Shown here in pieces: positions 7,375 through 15,110 of a DNA stretch of 64,000 nt (positions within the stretch are counted from its first letter, which is position 1; each line of letters opens with the position of its first letter). The position numbers and the translations under genes are program-made. The notes under the pieces were generated by a model, which was given only the letters and a program-made list of their open reading frames with translations, was not told where the DNA came from and did no database searches. Source of the stretch: Capnocytophaga periodontitidis (GTDB lineage Bacteria > Bacteroidota > Bacteroidia > Flavobacteriales > Flavobacteriaceae); NCBI RefSeq assembly GCF_016126015.1, contig NZ_JAEFDB010000003.1, positions 186,001 through 250,000 on the forward strand. The letters are read 5' to 3'.

Positions 7375-7989
7375 ATGATTATTATGAAAACAGATACACA
7401 AATTAAATTCGATACAGTTGTAAAAGAAGGTTTTACGCCTTTGTTAAAGCCGCTTTCTTTTAAAAAGAAAGCCTTGAACTATTATCGAAGGCTTGCTGAG
7501 GTAGGGCATATCATCAATATACAGAAAAGCAGTTATGGGGATAGAGATCACATTAGGTTTCGCATCAATATAGGGATTTTTGAACCTAAATTTTGGTTGG
7601 GCTATTATGACTTTAAACATACAGGGCAAGTGCCTGATTACCCTACAGAACCTGTTTGTATTATCCGTAAAACTATTAAAGATTTACGAGGGAGAAAAGA
7701 GCTATGGTATGAAGTGGATGAAAATACCAATGAACAAGAGTTGATTAAGAGAGTACAGGAAGATATACAACAATATATTCTGCCTTTTTTTAAACAATAT
7801 AATAGTGTAGAGAAGATTTTCTATTCAGCTGATTCAATATTTCCTCCTTTTGGAGCATTGGTGTTTTATGGAGAACATGGGTATATAGAGAAAGCTCAAA
7901 AGGAATATAATGAACTTTTAAAAGATGTGAATCCTTTGGCTGAAAGAACTTTAAAGGGGTATGCTAAAAAATATGACTTAAATATTTAA
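7375..7989 (+). CDS. DUF4304 domain-containing protein
   Basis: 204 residues from the first ATG; an ATG three codons later (7384, MKTDTQIKF) is equally possible. The DUF4304 pattern is visible: an N-terminal FDTVVKEGFTPLLKPLSFKK helix, an aromatic YYRRLAEVGHIINIQKSSY strand, IRFRINIGIFEPKFW, then a C-terminal half with a DENTNEQELIKRVQED helix. No membrane segment. DUF4304 proteins are cytosolic, of unknown biochemical role, and often sit in loci that resemble toxin-immunity clusters. No toxin is visible here. Confidence 0.8.
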   Translation: MIIMKTDTQIKFDTVVKEGFTPLLKPLSFKKKALNYYRRLAEVGHIINIQKSSYGDRDHIRFRINIGIFEPKFWLGYYDFKHTGQVPDYPTEPVCIIRKTIKDLRGRKELWYEVDENTNEQELIKRVQEDIQQYILPFFKQYNSVEKIFYSADSIFPPFGALVFYGEHGYIEKAQKEYNELLKDVNPLAERTLKGYAKKYDLNI

Positions 7990-8012
7990 TTATCAAAGTA
8001 AATCAAAAATAA

Positions 8013-8050
8013 AAAAATCACTCTTGCGGGTTGCCCCTCTCCTTGGGAGA
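8013..8050. repeat. dispersed repeat (CTCTTGCGGGTTGCCCCTCTCC type)
   Basis: The core TCTTGCGGGTTGCCCCTCTC also occurs, with small changes, at 14938-14988 and 15030-15084. Here it is joined directly to the interior of a methyltransferase frame and has replaced its 5' part. Confidence 0.6.
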
Positions 8051-8052
8051 AG

Positions 8053-8247
8053 TCCACGAGAGAGGAATTGCCTTTTGCCGATAATACTTTTGATATTGTG
8101 TTTCACAACGGAGGTATCAATTTCTTTAACGATAAAGCACTTGCTATAAGCGAAATGCTTCGGGTTGCCAAAGCAGGGAACAAACTCCTTATCGCCGATG
8201 AGACTGCCGACTTTATGGAATCACTTTTAGAAAAAGCAACTAAATGA
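8053..8247 (+). pseudogene. 3' fragment of a class I SAM methyltransferase
   Basis: The frame ending TGA at 8245-8247 encodes a C-terminal methyltransferase piece. ELPFADNTFDIVFHNGGINF corresponds to motif IV of UbiE-like enzymes. EMLRVAKAGNKLLIADET follows, corresponding to the post-motif strand. The SAM-binding motif I and all N-terminal sequence are missing, replaced by a dispersed repeat that ends at about 8050. It is therefore a truncated remnant. Its stop codon overlaps the ATG of the next small frame (ATGA). Confidence 0.75.
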
Positions 8248-8420
8248 ATGTCTTACAGAAACGATTAGCACAAATAGAAACCGTTCCTCACGAAAATAGC
8301 TTGTGTGATGGAAAAGAACACGATACTTGGTACAATGAAACCAAAGTGAAATATCACCTAAATGAAGAATACAAAATACTTAGTTTTAAAGGAGGAAAAA
8401 AGCAATCACACTTAGGATAA
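8244..8420 (+). CDS. 58-residue hypothetical protein
   Basis: Starts in an ATGA overlap with the methyltransferase remnant and runs 58 residues: MNVLQKRLAQIETVPHENSL, then DTWYNETKVKYHLNEEYKIL, ending KKQSHLG. It is hydrophilic with no signal peptide. The start-stop overlap shows it was the second gene of an operon with the now broken methyltransferase, so it may no longer be expressed. Family unknown. Confidence 0.5.
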   Translation: MNVLQKRLAQIETVPHENSLCDGKEHDTWYNETKVKYHLNEEYKILSFKGGKKQSHLG

Positions 8421-8461
8421 GTGCTATTATAAAAGCATAAATTATTTTCATATATTCTCAC

Positions 8462-10165
8462 CTAATATTTCTTTACTTGTCCTAAACTAACAGTAAAGAT
8501 TCCAAAATCATCAATCAGCATACTTTTTTTCTTGACTCCTTGGAGGGAGAAAAGTCCGTCCAATTCACGCTGGCTACGGCGGCGCATCACCCAGTCTTTT
8601 TCCTGATGGCTCTTCAGGACAAAGGCAATGGTTTTGAGCTGGGGGTGCCATGGCTGTCCTGTATAGATGATATACCCATTGTCCGAGATAGAAACCACCC
8701 CCTTGATTGCCTCAGAGGCCAAGATATTATCGCCAAAAAGCTCAAAAATACCTGAGATGATGGTGATATTGGGCGAATAATTTAGTTTGCGGTAAGTATC
8801 AGCCTCAAAACAATTGTAATTGGTAAAGCGAATATTCTGGTAGCCACGCTCTTTGATAATTTGCTCTCCCTTCTGTATGTTGGCTGGTAGGAACTCATTG
8901 ATAACGATCTCCACTTCAGGGTGGCGCTCTTTGATATCAAAAAGGTAGTTGCCCACTCCACCTGCGATGTCCAATATTTTTACCTCCTGTTCTTGGGCTT
9001 GTAGGGCTTGTATAGCCTTTTCTACCTGTTGTAGGAGGTGTCTCTTGCGGATACGTACCCCGCGCCAGCCTATGGCATTGAGATAGCTTTTGTCCATCCA
9101 ACGACCTATACCCCACTTGCCTTGTGGCGTGTTTTTATATACATAATCCATGGAGGCGCCAGAATCGAAGCCATAGGTAAGCCCTACAGTCATACCACCA
9201 CTGAGGTGACCAAGCTTGCTCAACGCCCATTTCTGAAGATGGTAACCCCAACGCTCTCTGGTGGGAATCAGTTCATATTGCATGGTCTCAAATTCTTTCT
9301 GAGTAAAGAGATCAGAATCAAGAGTAGGAGTAGGCAAGGGTGCAGAGAAAGCCTTTTGGATAAAGTGTTGTAGGAGCTTATATACTTCCTCACGGCCTTG
9401 CTCGAAGAGAATTCCATGATGGAAGCCCTCCAAGGTAACAAACTCTTTTATAGGGGAGGATAGGTTTATATAAAACTGCTTTTGCTGTCGGTTAATCACC
9501 ACAAAGTCTTTTTTAGCGGAGAGCAGTAGGGTAGGGGTGGTGATTGCAGCGGCATCTTCCACCAATCGCTTACCAGCATTGGCAAGGTCAATGAGGAGTT
9601 TGCCATTGATAGAGCGGGTGATGAGAGGGTCATTATCGTAAGCCTGTTGCTGCTTAGTGTCGCGAGTGAGCATCTTGGATTTTACATAGCTCTTAACAAT
9701 CAGTTTAGGATTGATTTTTAGAGCCAACTCGATGGCTTGCTTGGCCATAGGAACGATCAGGTTGATCTCAAAGGCAGGAGCCAAGAGCGCCATGCCAGCG
9801 ATGCGGGGTGCAAAATCATGCACCCAAGCCGATGTGATTACCCCGCCAATACTATTGGCCACTACAAAGATATCTTCCTCGCGTACCTCATAGTGCTGCC
9901 CAAGGAACTTGGCAAAGGTATCCAAGTCCCGTACCGAATCCATGAAAATAGGAGATACAGCGGCTTTGGTGTGCCCATGTCCACGCATGTCAAAAGCAAA
10001 GATGTTGTAGGCAGCAAAGAGCGGATGGGTAGCAAATTCCTGTAGACGCTCCCCATACTCATGCCCTCTATGGATTACGATAAGGGTCTTTTGTCCGGGC
10101 TTGTAATTCCATTCGTAGAAGAATAGTTCTTCCCCTTCATGACTTTTGAAAAAACCTGTGTTCAT
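8462..10165 (-). CDS. YnbC-like bifunctional alpha/beta hydrolase - SAM methyltransferase
   Basis: 567 residues from the ATG at 10165; an upstream in-frame start would overlap the promoter box. The N-terminal half (about 1-280) is a lysophospholipase-like alpha/beta hydrolase with FDMRGHGHT, nucleophile elbow VVANSIGGV, acid region SAKKDFVV and His in EGFHHGIL. The elbow reads A-N-S-I-G, so the usual first Gly of GxSxG is Ala. The C-terminal half (about 300-567) is a class I methyltransferase with motif I ILDIAGGVGNYLFDI. This fusion and length match E. coli YnbC. It is the last gene of a lipid-type operon and has its own promoter-like box. It probably acts on a lipid head group or acyl chain; the substrate is unknown. 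Confidence 0.88.
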   Translation of the reverse strand: MNTGFFKSHEGEELFFYEWNYKPGQKTLIVIHRGHEYGERLQEFATHPLFAAYNIFAFDMRGHGHTKAAVSPIFMDSVRDLDTFAKFLGQHYEVREEDIFVVANSIGGVITSAWVHDFAPRIAGMALLAPAFEINLIVPMAKQAIELALKINPKLIVKSYVKSKMLTRDTKQQQAYDNDPLITRSINGKLLIDLANAGKRLVEDAAAITTPTLLLSAKKDFVVINRQQKQFYINLSSPIKEFVTLEGFHHGILFEQGREEVYKLLQHFIQKAFSAPLPTPTLDSDLFTQKEFETMQYELIPTRERWGYHLQKWALSKLGHLSGGMTVGLTYGFDSGASMDYVYKNTPQGKWGIGRWMDKSYLNAIGWRGVRIRKRHLLQQVEKAIQALQAQEQEVKILDIAGGVGNYLFDIKERHPEVEIVINEFLPANIQKGEQIIKERGYQNIRFTNYNCFEADTYRKLNYSPNITIISGIFELFGDNILASEAIKGVVSISDNGYIIYTGQPWHPQLKTIAFVLKSHQEKDWVMRRRSQRELDGLFSLQGVKKKSMLIDDFGIFTVSLGQVKKY

Positions 10166-10186
10166 GGTATAATGATTTTGATACGA

Positions 10187-10194
10187 CAAAAATA
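10187..10194 (-). promoter_or_regulatory. -7 box TATTTTTG upstream of the hydrolase-methyltransferase gene
   Basis: On the coding strand TATTTTTG lies about 21 bases before the ATG at 10165, in the 66-base gap after the SDR gene. It fits TAnnTTTG, but I found no -33 TTG at the right spacing. The gene may have its own promoter as well as read-through from the operon. Confidence 0.45.
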
Positions 10195-10231
10195 GAAAAT
10201 TATTTTTTGATTACCTAATTTTTTGTTAGAA

Positions 10232-10978
10232 TTAGTTGTGATTTTGCATCCATTTGGCTTTTCTGTACATTAGTAAGGACAGCAAAGGCTTAGGCAGTAG
10301 CGAGAGTAATTGCATGAGCCACTTCATACGAGTAGGGAAGAGGTGTAGGCTTTTCTTTTGAGTAATAGCCCTGCTGATTTCGGCTACTGCTCTATCTTCA
10401 CTCACCAGAAAAGGTTTCTTAGAGAGATTGTTTTGGTTGAGCTTGTAAAGCTTTTGGGTGGCTACATACCCAGGCGCAATAGAGGTGATATAGATGCCAA
10501 AGGGGCGTAAGGCACGCCTATAGGCATCGGCTATCTGTAAAACACTGCGCTTGGTCTTGGTATATAGGCTGGAGGAGGGATAGTCCAAAATCCCTGAGAT
10601 AGATGCTAGCAGGACGATTTGGCCTCCATGATGAGCCATAAGTTCTCGGCCAACCTCCAAGGTATTGACGGCTCCTATGATATTGGTTTGTAGCATACTG
10701 ACCGCCTCCTCGTAAGAAATTTCTCCTACCACATCCTCGGCATAGCTACCCGCACAGTTGATAAGTAAGGAGAGGGTGTCTGAGCCTACAAACTGTCGTA
10801 TCACCTGGGTTAATAGTGCTTTGTCTATAACATCGGCCTTATAACTCTCAAAAGGAACTGCCTTGGGGAGCTTGCTAAGATCTCTGCCGCATACCCCAAC
10901 CCGATGGCCGCTTTGCTGGTAGAAGTGAGCCAAGTCAAACCCTATGCCAGTGGTGCCTCCTATGATAAATACATTCAT
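10232..10978 (-). CDS. SDR-family NAD(P)-dependent oxidoreductase
   Basis: 248 residues. The Rossmann nucleotide-binding motif IIGGTTGIGFDLA opens the protein. NCAG follows the fourth strand. Catalytic Ser is in LLASISGI and the YxxxK pair in LYTKTKRSV. The C-terminus ends with a hydrophobic and basic stretch (MQLLSLLPKPLLSLLMYRKAK) that suggests membrane association, as in lipid-acting 3-ketosphinganine or acyl-DHAP reductase-like SDRs. Its ATG overlaps the stop of the patatin-like gene by four bases, so the two are translationally coupled. A role in reducing a lipid ketone is inferred. Confidence 0.88.
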   Translation of the reverse strand: MNVFIIGGTTGIGFDLAHFYQQSGHRVGVCGRDLSKLPKAVPFESYKADVIDKALLTQVIRQFVGSDTLSLLINCAGSYAEDVVGEISYEEAVSMLQTNIIGAVNTLEVGRELMAHHGGQIVLLASISGILDYPSSSLYTKTKRSVLQIADAYRRALRPFGIYITSIAPGYVATQKLYKLNQNNLSKKPFLVSEDRAVAEISRAITQKKSLHLFPTRMKWLMQLLSLLPKPLLSLLMYRKAKWMQNHN

Positions 10979-12015
10979 AAGCTAAAGGTGTTAAGAATAG
11001 TTTGGTAACCATAGTCCCATTGCCGCTCTATCTGCTCTCGGTAAGAGGGATAGTCCTTGGGAAAGTGAATTCCTATCTCCAGATGCTTCCAATTGATATA
11101 TTTCTCAGAGTAAAAGCCCTTTAGAACGGTAGTTGCTCTTCGAGTATCTATCCATTGGGCAGGATAGGAAGCCACCGACGCCAACCGCTCGTTGCCACTA
11201 AAGCCCAAGACGGCACGTACCAAAGACTCTTCGGTAGGAGAGTAGGCCTGCTTGTGCTCAGCAATTACAGTAGTTGAAAGCGCATAAGCCAGCTCCATAG
11301 GAACAAGGTCAATAGCCCCGCCTGCATAGTATGTCCCCTGATAGCTTACAGGAGCTACATAGAACATATCCGAGACAGAAATACGGGCAGCCCAGAGCAA
11401 GGGAATAGCCGTTTCCACACTTATATCGGTTGCTACGGCCGAAAGCGTATAGTTGGATTCGGTATGTTGCAGTGTCTCAAGAGGGATCCTCTGGGCAGTC
11501 TCAGGGTCGGTTATGAGCACCTCTTGGTAGAGTTTTCGCTTACCCCTACGCTTGCCACACTCATGGGGGGCAAAGCACATCTTTGCTCCTATGATGATAG
11601 TGGGCAAGGCAGCAGAAAAAGCTAACTTGGTCAAGGAGGGGAGTAGCCCCGATAGGTCTTGGGCCATTTCTACCAAATAGCGTGTATATACATCCTCTAC
11701 TAAGGGAGCACGACGCCAGTCATAGCGCTTCTGTAGGACTAAAAGCCCCAAGCGATATAGCTTGCTATAAGGGGTAAGGGACAGGCTTTGGATAAAGTGG
11801 TAAAACTCCTGTGATTGCAGATAGGCTTTTCTCTCTGTATTATTAGCAAAAGCATTGATTACCAAGGCAGCAAAAGCCCCACCACAGCTAGCAATAAGTA
11901 GCTCAGGAGCTTTGCCTATATCACACAACGCTGCATACATACCATTGTATAAGGCAAAGCGGGTGCCTCCTCCGGAGAGAAGCAAACTACGGGAAAAGGG
12001 CTTTATCGTATCCAT
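10975..12015 (-). CDS. patatin-like phospholipase family protein with degenerate catalytic dyad
   Basis: About 346 residues from the ATG at 12015. A TTG at 12027 would extend deeper into the upstream gene and is rejected. The patatin oxyanion loop is present (LLLSGGGTRFALYNGMY). The nucleophile elbow reads LLIASCGGAF, i.e. I-A-S-C-G instead of GxSxG. The dyad region reads YYAGGAIDLVPMELA, where patatins have DGG-x3-N-x-P, so the catalytic Asp is Ala and the Asn is Leu. The fold is recognisable, but classical lipase activity is doubtful. It overlaps the CdsA-like gene by 13 bases and the SDR by four. Confidence 0.83.
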   Translation of the reverse strand: MDTIKPFSRSLLLSGGGTRFALYNGMYAALCDIGKAPELLIASCGGAFAALVINAFANNTERKAYLQSQEFYHFIQSLSLTPYSKLYRLGLLVLQKRYDWRRAPLVEDVYTRYLVEMAQDLSGLLPSLTKLAFSAALPTIIIGAKMCFAPHECGKRRGKRKLYQEVLITDPETAQRIPLETLQHTESNYTLSAVATDISVETAIPLLWAARISVSDMFYVAPVSYQGTYYAGGAIDLVPMELAYALSTTVIAEHKQAYSPTEESLVRAVLGFSGNERLASVASYPAQWIDTRRATTVLKGFYSEKYINWKHLEIGIHFPKDYPSYREQIERQWDYGYQTILNTFSL

Positions 12016-12779
12016 AGGTAAAACCAAATACAGTTGAACAAGAGACTATCTATGCGATCCAAGAGACCACCATGACCAGGAATCAGTTGGCTGGTGTCCT
12101 TTACCCCCGCCCGCCGCTTGAGGTAAGAGAAAGTCACATCGCCCCAGAAACCAAAAAAGCTAATGAATAAGCCTACAAAAACTAATGTATGTAGTGCAAT
12201 AGGAAGCCTCAGCAAGTAGCCTAAGCCCACACTCAAAAAAGGGGTGAGCAGTAAGCCGCCTACAAACCCTTCCACGGTCTTATTGGGGCTTATCTTGGGT
12301 AAGATCTTGTGCTTGCCAAAGCGCTTTCCAGTGAGGTATTGGAAGATGTCGTTGAGTTCGGTCGTTACCACCAAGAAGATGAACCACTCCACCCCTTGTG
12401 GCTTCATACGTAAGAAAGTCAGGTGAGGGTAGGCTGCCAAAACAATCAGTAGGGAAAGGGGCAATCCTAAGGGGATTTGCCTAAGGCATAGATATAGGAT
12501 AAGGCCTATCCCCACAACCATACAAGCTTCTACCATATAAGTGGAGTAGTTGGGACAGCTCCATAGTAAAACCCCTTGTAACAAGGGAATAGCCATACGC
12601 CAATAGCTCGGATTAAAACCAAAGAGCCCGCCCAATTCCGTAAGGGCTTGAAAGCTTACCCATAGGGAAAAAAGACACATGGCGTAGGGGTGGGAGACAG
12701 CCGCAGCAAAAACACAGATAATCACTCCCCAGCTCCTGATACGAAGCGGTACATCGGCATATTTGTTGTCAAGCGGCAT
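12003..12779 (-). CDS. CdsA-family phosphatidate cytidylyltransferase (YnbB-like)
   Basis: 258 residues with about seven hydrophobic segments. The C-terminal CTP-transferase signature is complete, with SYLKRRAGVKDTSQLIPG followed by HGGLLDRIDSL. The upstream KTVEGFVGGLL is also typical. It activates phosphatidic acid with CTP to give CDP-diacylglycerol. This copy overlaps the CDP-alcohol phosphatidyltransferase gene by 11 bases. It is probably a pathway-dedicated paralogue of the housekeeping CdsA, as E. coli YnbB is next to YnbA. Membrane protein; function of the family firm, pathway product unknown. Confidence 0.9.
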   Translation of the reverse strand: MPLDNKYADVPLRIRSWGVIICVFAAAVSHPYAMCLFSLWVSFQALTELGGLFGFNPSYWRMAIPLLQGVLLWSCPNYSTYMVEACMVVGIGLILYLCLRQIPLGLPLSLLIVLAAYPHLTFLRMKPQGVEWFIFLVVTTELNDIFQYLTGKRFGKHKILPKISPNKTVEGFVGGLLLTPFLSVGLGYLLRLPIALHTLVFVGLFISFFGFWGDVTFSYLKRRAGVKDTSQLIPGHGGLLDRIDSLLFNCIWFYLWIR

Positions 12780-13371
12780 AAAGTCCTTTTTTTAAGCGGG
12801 TGAAAGTACTTAAAAGTAGCAAGGCAATAACTATGGCAAAAACCACTTGAGAGTAGGCTTGTATTCCCACACCAAAGTAGGCAAGCAGCCCATAGATACC
12901 CATCAGCAGTGCTCGGTCGCTCTTGCCCATAGGCCCCTCATAGCGCCTTTGCCCTCCTAAGACCTTGCCCATGACGCCAGCAAACTCATTGAGTACGCTC
13001 AGTACAATAAAAGCTACCACCCAGTAAAGGCTTTCGGGGTGGTACTTTAGCAAGGGGAAGAAGATAAATACATCCGAGACCACATCGCCCACCTCATTGA
13101 GTACCTCTCCTAAGCGGGAGGTTTGTCCGAACTCTCGTGCCATCATACCGTCAAGAGCATTGAGGATCATACGCACCAACAGCCCTATGGGCAGTGCCAA
13201 AAAGAAAAGTGGTACCGCCGAAGCCTCCCAAAAGAGCACGCCAATCCCAAAGGAGAACACAATGGCCACTACAGTAATCTCATTGGCAGTAACACCTCTC
13301 CTGTGTAGCCATACCAGTAGCGGGTGCAATAGCTGCTGGAATTTAGGTTTTAGTTTGTATACAGAAATCAT
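12769..13371 (-). CDS. CDP-alcohol phosphatidyltransferase family protein (YnbA-like), variant motif
   Basis: 200 residues with several membrane helices. The CDP-alcohol motif is present but altered. The canonical form is D-x2-DG-x2-AR-x8-G-x3-D-x3-D. Here it reads N-x2-DG-x2-AR-x8-G-x3-N-x3-D (LNALDGMMAR, then GEVLNEVGD), so the first and third Asp are Asn. Family members transfer a phosphatidyl group from CDP-diacylglycerol to an alcohol. With the adjacent CdsA-like enzyme it would form the first two steps of a dedicated phospholipid pathway. It heads the operon. The acceptor alcohol cannot be read from the sequence. Confidence 0.88.
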   Translation of the reverse strand: MISVYKLKPKFQQLLHPLLVWLHRRGVTANEITVVAIVFSFGIGVLFWEASAVPLFFLALPIGLLVRMILNALDGMMAREFGQTSRLGEVLNEVGDVVSDVFIFFPLLKYHPESLYWVVAFIVLSVLNEFAGVMGKVLGGQRRYEGPMGKSDRALLMGIYGLLAYFGVGIQAYSQVVFAIVIALLLLSTFTRLKKGLYAA

Positions 13372-13389
13372 AATAGGTTAATGAGTATA

Positions 13390-13578
13390 TTAGTTAAAAA
13401 ACTTATCAAAATCCGAGTAGCCACTTGCGGAACGACACCAACCTTTCCGAGTTAACCTTATACCTACCACTATAATTGCAGATAGATTATAGTGCTTGGT
13501 GTTATAGGTTTTTCCATCATCAGTAAGGTACTCCGCTACCAAAGCACGGATGATGTCTTTCAGAGTGTGTTTTTTCAT
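13390..13578 (-). pseudogene. remnant of a RhuM-family (virulence RhuM) protein
   Basis: The 62-residue frame contains DDGKTYNTKHYNLSAIIVVG, which matches the RhuM signature (YNLD-I-I-VGYRV). After VVG the frame is wrong. In the alternative frame the sequence continues GRYKVNSERLVSFRKWLLGF and stops, which is the expected RhuM continuation. So a frameshift at about 13450 plus loss of both ends leaves a fragment. RhuM proteins are often linked to mobile islands and toxin systems. The in-frame tail (IRLTRKGWCRSASGY) is therefore nonsense. Confidence 0.65.
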
Positions 13579-13599
13579 AATAGGTTCATTTGTTAATTA

Positions 13600-13947
13600 T
13601 CAGAGAGTTTCCCTCTCATATTTGTCTTCGTGAAAGTACTCATAAGCACTGGCTTCCAATTCTCCACAATCGGAAATAAGATTATTGTCTTGGTCATATA
13701 TCTTATAATTCTGTTGGATCTCACCTATGGGGCATTCACCATCTAGGCCTAATAGGATAGTGTAAAATACATCTTCTAACAGAATATCAATAACTTCCTT
13801 AAGTTTCTCAGTTTGACTCTCTGTCAGAGCCATTTCTTTTATTTTTACATTTACAGCCGAAGCTTGTTCGGGTTGTGCTTGAAAGCATGACTTTAAAAAC
13901 GCTAGTTTTTCAAGGTAAAAGTTCTTTGCAAATTCGTCTGAGGTCAT
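13600..13947 (-). CDS. hypothetical acidic protein
   Basis: 115 residues with no signal peptide or membrane segment. N-terminal helix (DEFAKNFYLEKLAFLKSCFQ), then a helical ALTESQTEKLKEVIDILLED and a beta C-terminus (NYKIYDQDNNLISDCGELEAS, EYFHEDKYERETL). No family recognised. Its start is 22 bases from the end of a dead insertion sequence. The size, acidity and location match immunity-like small proteins, without direct evidence. Confidence 0.65.
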   Translation of the reverse strand: MTSDEFAKNFYLEKLAFLKSCFQAQPEQASAVNVKIKEMALTESQTEKLKEVIDILLEDVFYTILLGLDGECPIGEIQQNYKIYDQDNNLISDCGELEASAYEYFHEDKYERETL

Positions 13948-13968
13948 AATGTTGATATATTATTTATA

Positions 13969-14862
13969 GAAGCTGTTTAAACTTTTTCCTATAATAAAGT
14001 AAAAGTTCCCGAAAATTAGTAATTTTGTGTTTGAAAAAAAAAGAACACCAAAATTCAGGAACTTTGGGCAAAGATACAATAAATATTTGGATTATTCCCT
14101 TTTTAAGTGTAGGAAAAAGAGGATTTAAAAGTAATTTTGATTTAGCTCAATATTTTTATTGATTCTCAAGAGATTAAAAATAGGGGTGCAATGGAGAGAA
14201 CTTCCAATTGAGAGCTATTTTGAAAAAGGAAAAATCTCTTGGCAAAATGTCTATTACTACTTCAATAAATGAAGTAAAGATGGTAGTTTTCAGCGAGTAT
14301 GGTTGAATCTATTAAGCAAGAAGAAAAGAAAATTAGATATGTCTTGCGTTCAATGGGATGGTAGTCATACACGTTGTCGCCAAAAAGGAGAATCTACAGG
14401 CTATCAAGCAAGAAAAAAAGCCGTAACCACAAATAGCATTTTTTTTGTGATAATAAAGGGCAAATGATAGCAATGGGAAGCCTTAAAGCAGGAAATCACA
14501 ATGATTTATATGAAATAGAAGAAGTACTAAAAGAAATTTTAGCTTTATTAGAAGAAGCAGAGATAGAACACAAAGGTCTGTTTCTCAATGCTGATGCAGG
14601 ATTTGATAGTAAGTCTCTTAGAGAGTTTTTAGAAAGCCAAGAAATTACAGCAAATATTAAACCTAATCCCCGAAATGGAGAGCAACCAGATGTTTATTTT
14701 GATGAAGAATTGTACAAAAATAGGTTTAAGATCGAACAAGCAAATGGTTGGCTTGACGGATATAAAGGTTTGATAATGAGATATGAGTATCTTGATGTAA
14801 CTTGGATTGGAATGCTTCTATTAGGGTTTATATCCAAGTTCCTCAAAAAAGTTTAAACACGT
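13969..14862 (+). mobile_element. IS5-family insertion sequence, decayed (copy 1)
   Basis: The ends are inverted repeats: GAAGCTGTTTAAACTTTTT on the left, and AAAAAAGTTTAAACACGTTT on the right. The transposase reading frame begins near 14070 and carries IS5-type DDE motifs: QWDGSHTRCRQKGESTGYQA, LKAGNHNDLYEIEE, FLNADAGFDS and KIEQANGWLDGYKGLIMR. It is broken at least three times. One base is lost near 14145 relative to the copy at 25.6 kb, a stop (TGA for TGG) sits near 14271, and there is a slip in the T-run near 14440. The longest open piece is 14464-14856. A TAATTTTG promoter box lies at 14020-14027. Inactive. Confidence 0.85.
14020..14027 (+). promoter_or_regulatory. IS-borne -7 box TAATTTTG
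   Basis: It matches TAnnTTTG and lies about 45 bases before the transposase frame. The same sequence is present in the IS remnant at 60.2 kb. Confidence 0.4.
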
Positions 14863-14937
14863 TTATTGTGTAAATGATTTGAATCACATAAGAAGATTAA
14901 AAGAGTGTCTTATGAGAATGCCCTAAATTATAACAAA

Positions 14938-15084
14938 AATCACTCCTGCGGATTGCCCCCTTCCCTTCGGGAGGGGGAACGGGGGTAGGCTTTCAAACAC
15001 GATATTTGCATTAAAAACAGAATTATAACAAAAAAATCCCTCTTGCGGATTGCCCCTCTCCTTGGGAGAGGAGGAACGGGGGTG
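14938..15084. repeat. two copies of the CTTGCGGATTGCCCC repeat with GC-rich hairpins
   Basis: The 14862-15110 spacer carries AATCACTCCTGCGGATTGCC at about 14938 and TCCCTCTTGCGGATTGCCCC at about 15036. Each is followed by a C-rich/G-rich inverted repeat (CCCCTTCCCTTCGGGAGGGG in the first, CCCCTCTCCTTGGGAGAGG in the second) and then AACGGGGGT. A third partial copy is at 8013. They look like short dispersed palindromic repeats. Confidence 0.65.
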
Positions 15085-15110
15085 AGGACTCCAAATAAAA
15101 AAACATTGAT

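Noticed and set aside
9038-9373. 111-residue plus-strand frame
   Set aside because: Antisense to the hydrolase-methyltransferase gene; no family features.
12016-12027. TTG start extending the patatin-like gene
   Set aside because: The ATG at 12015 gives a normal coupled overlap and the usual distance to the GGGTR motif.
14464-14856. 130-residue frame as an intact gene
   Set aside because: It is only the C-terminal part of a broken IS5-type transposase, covered by the IS entry.
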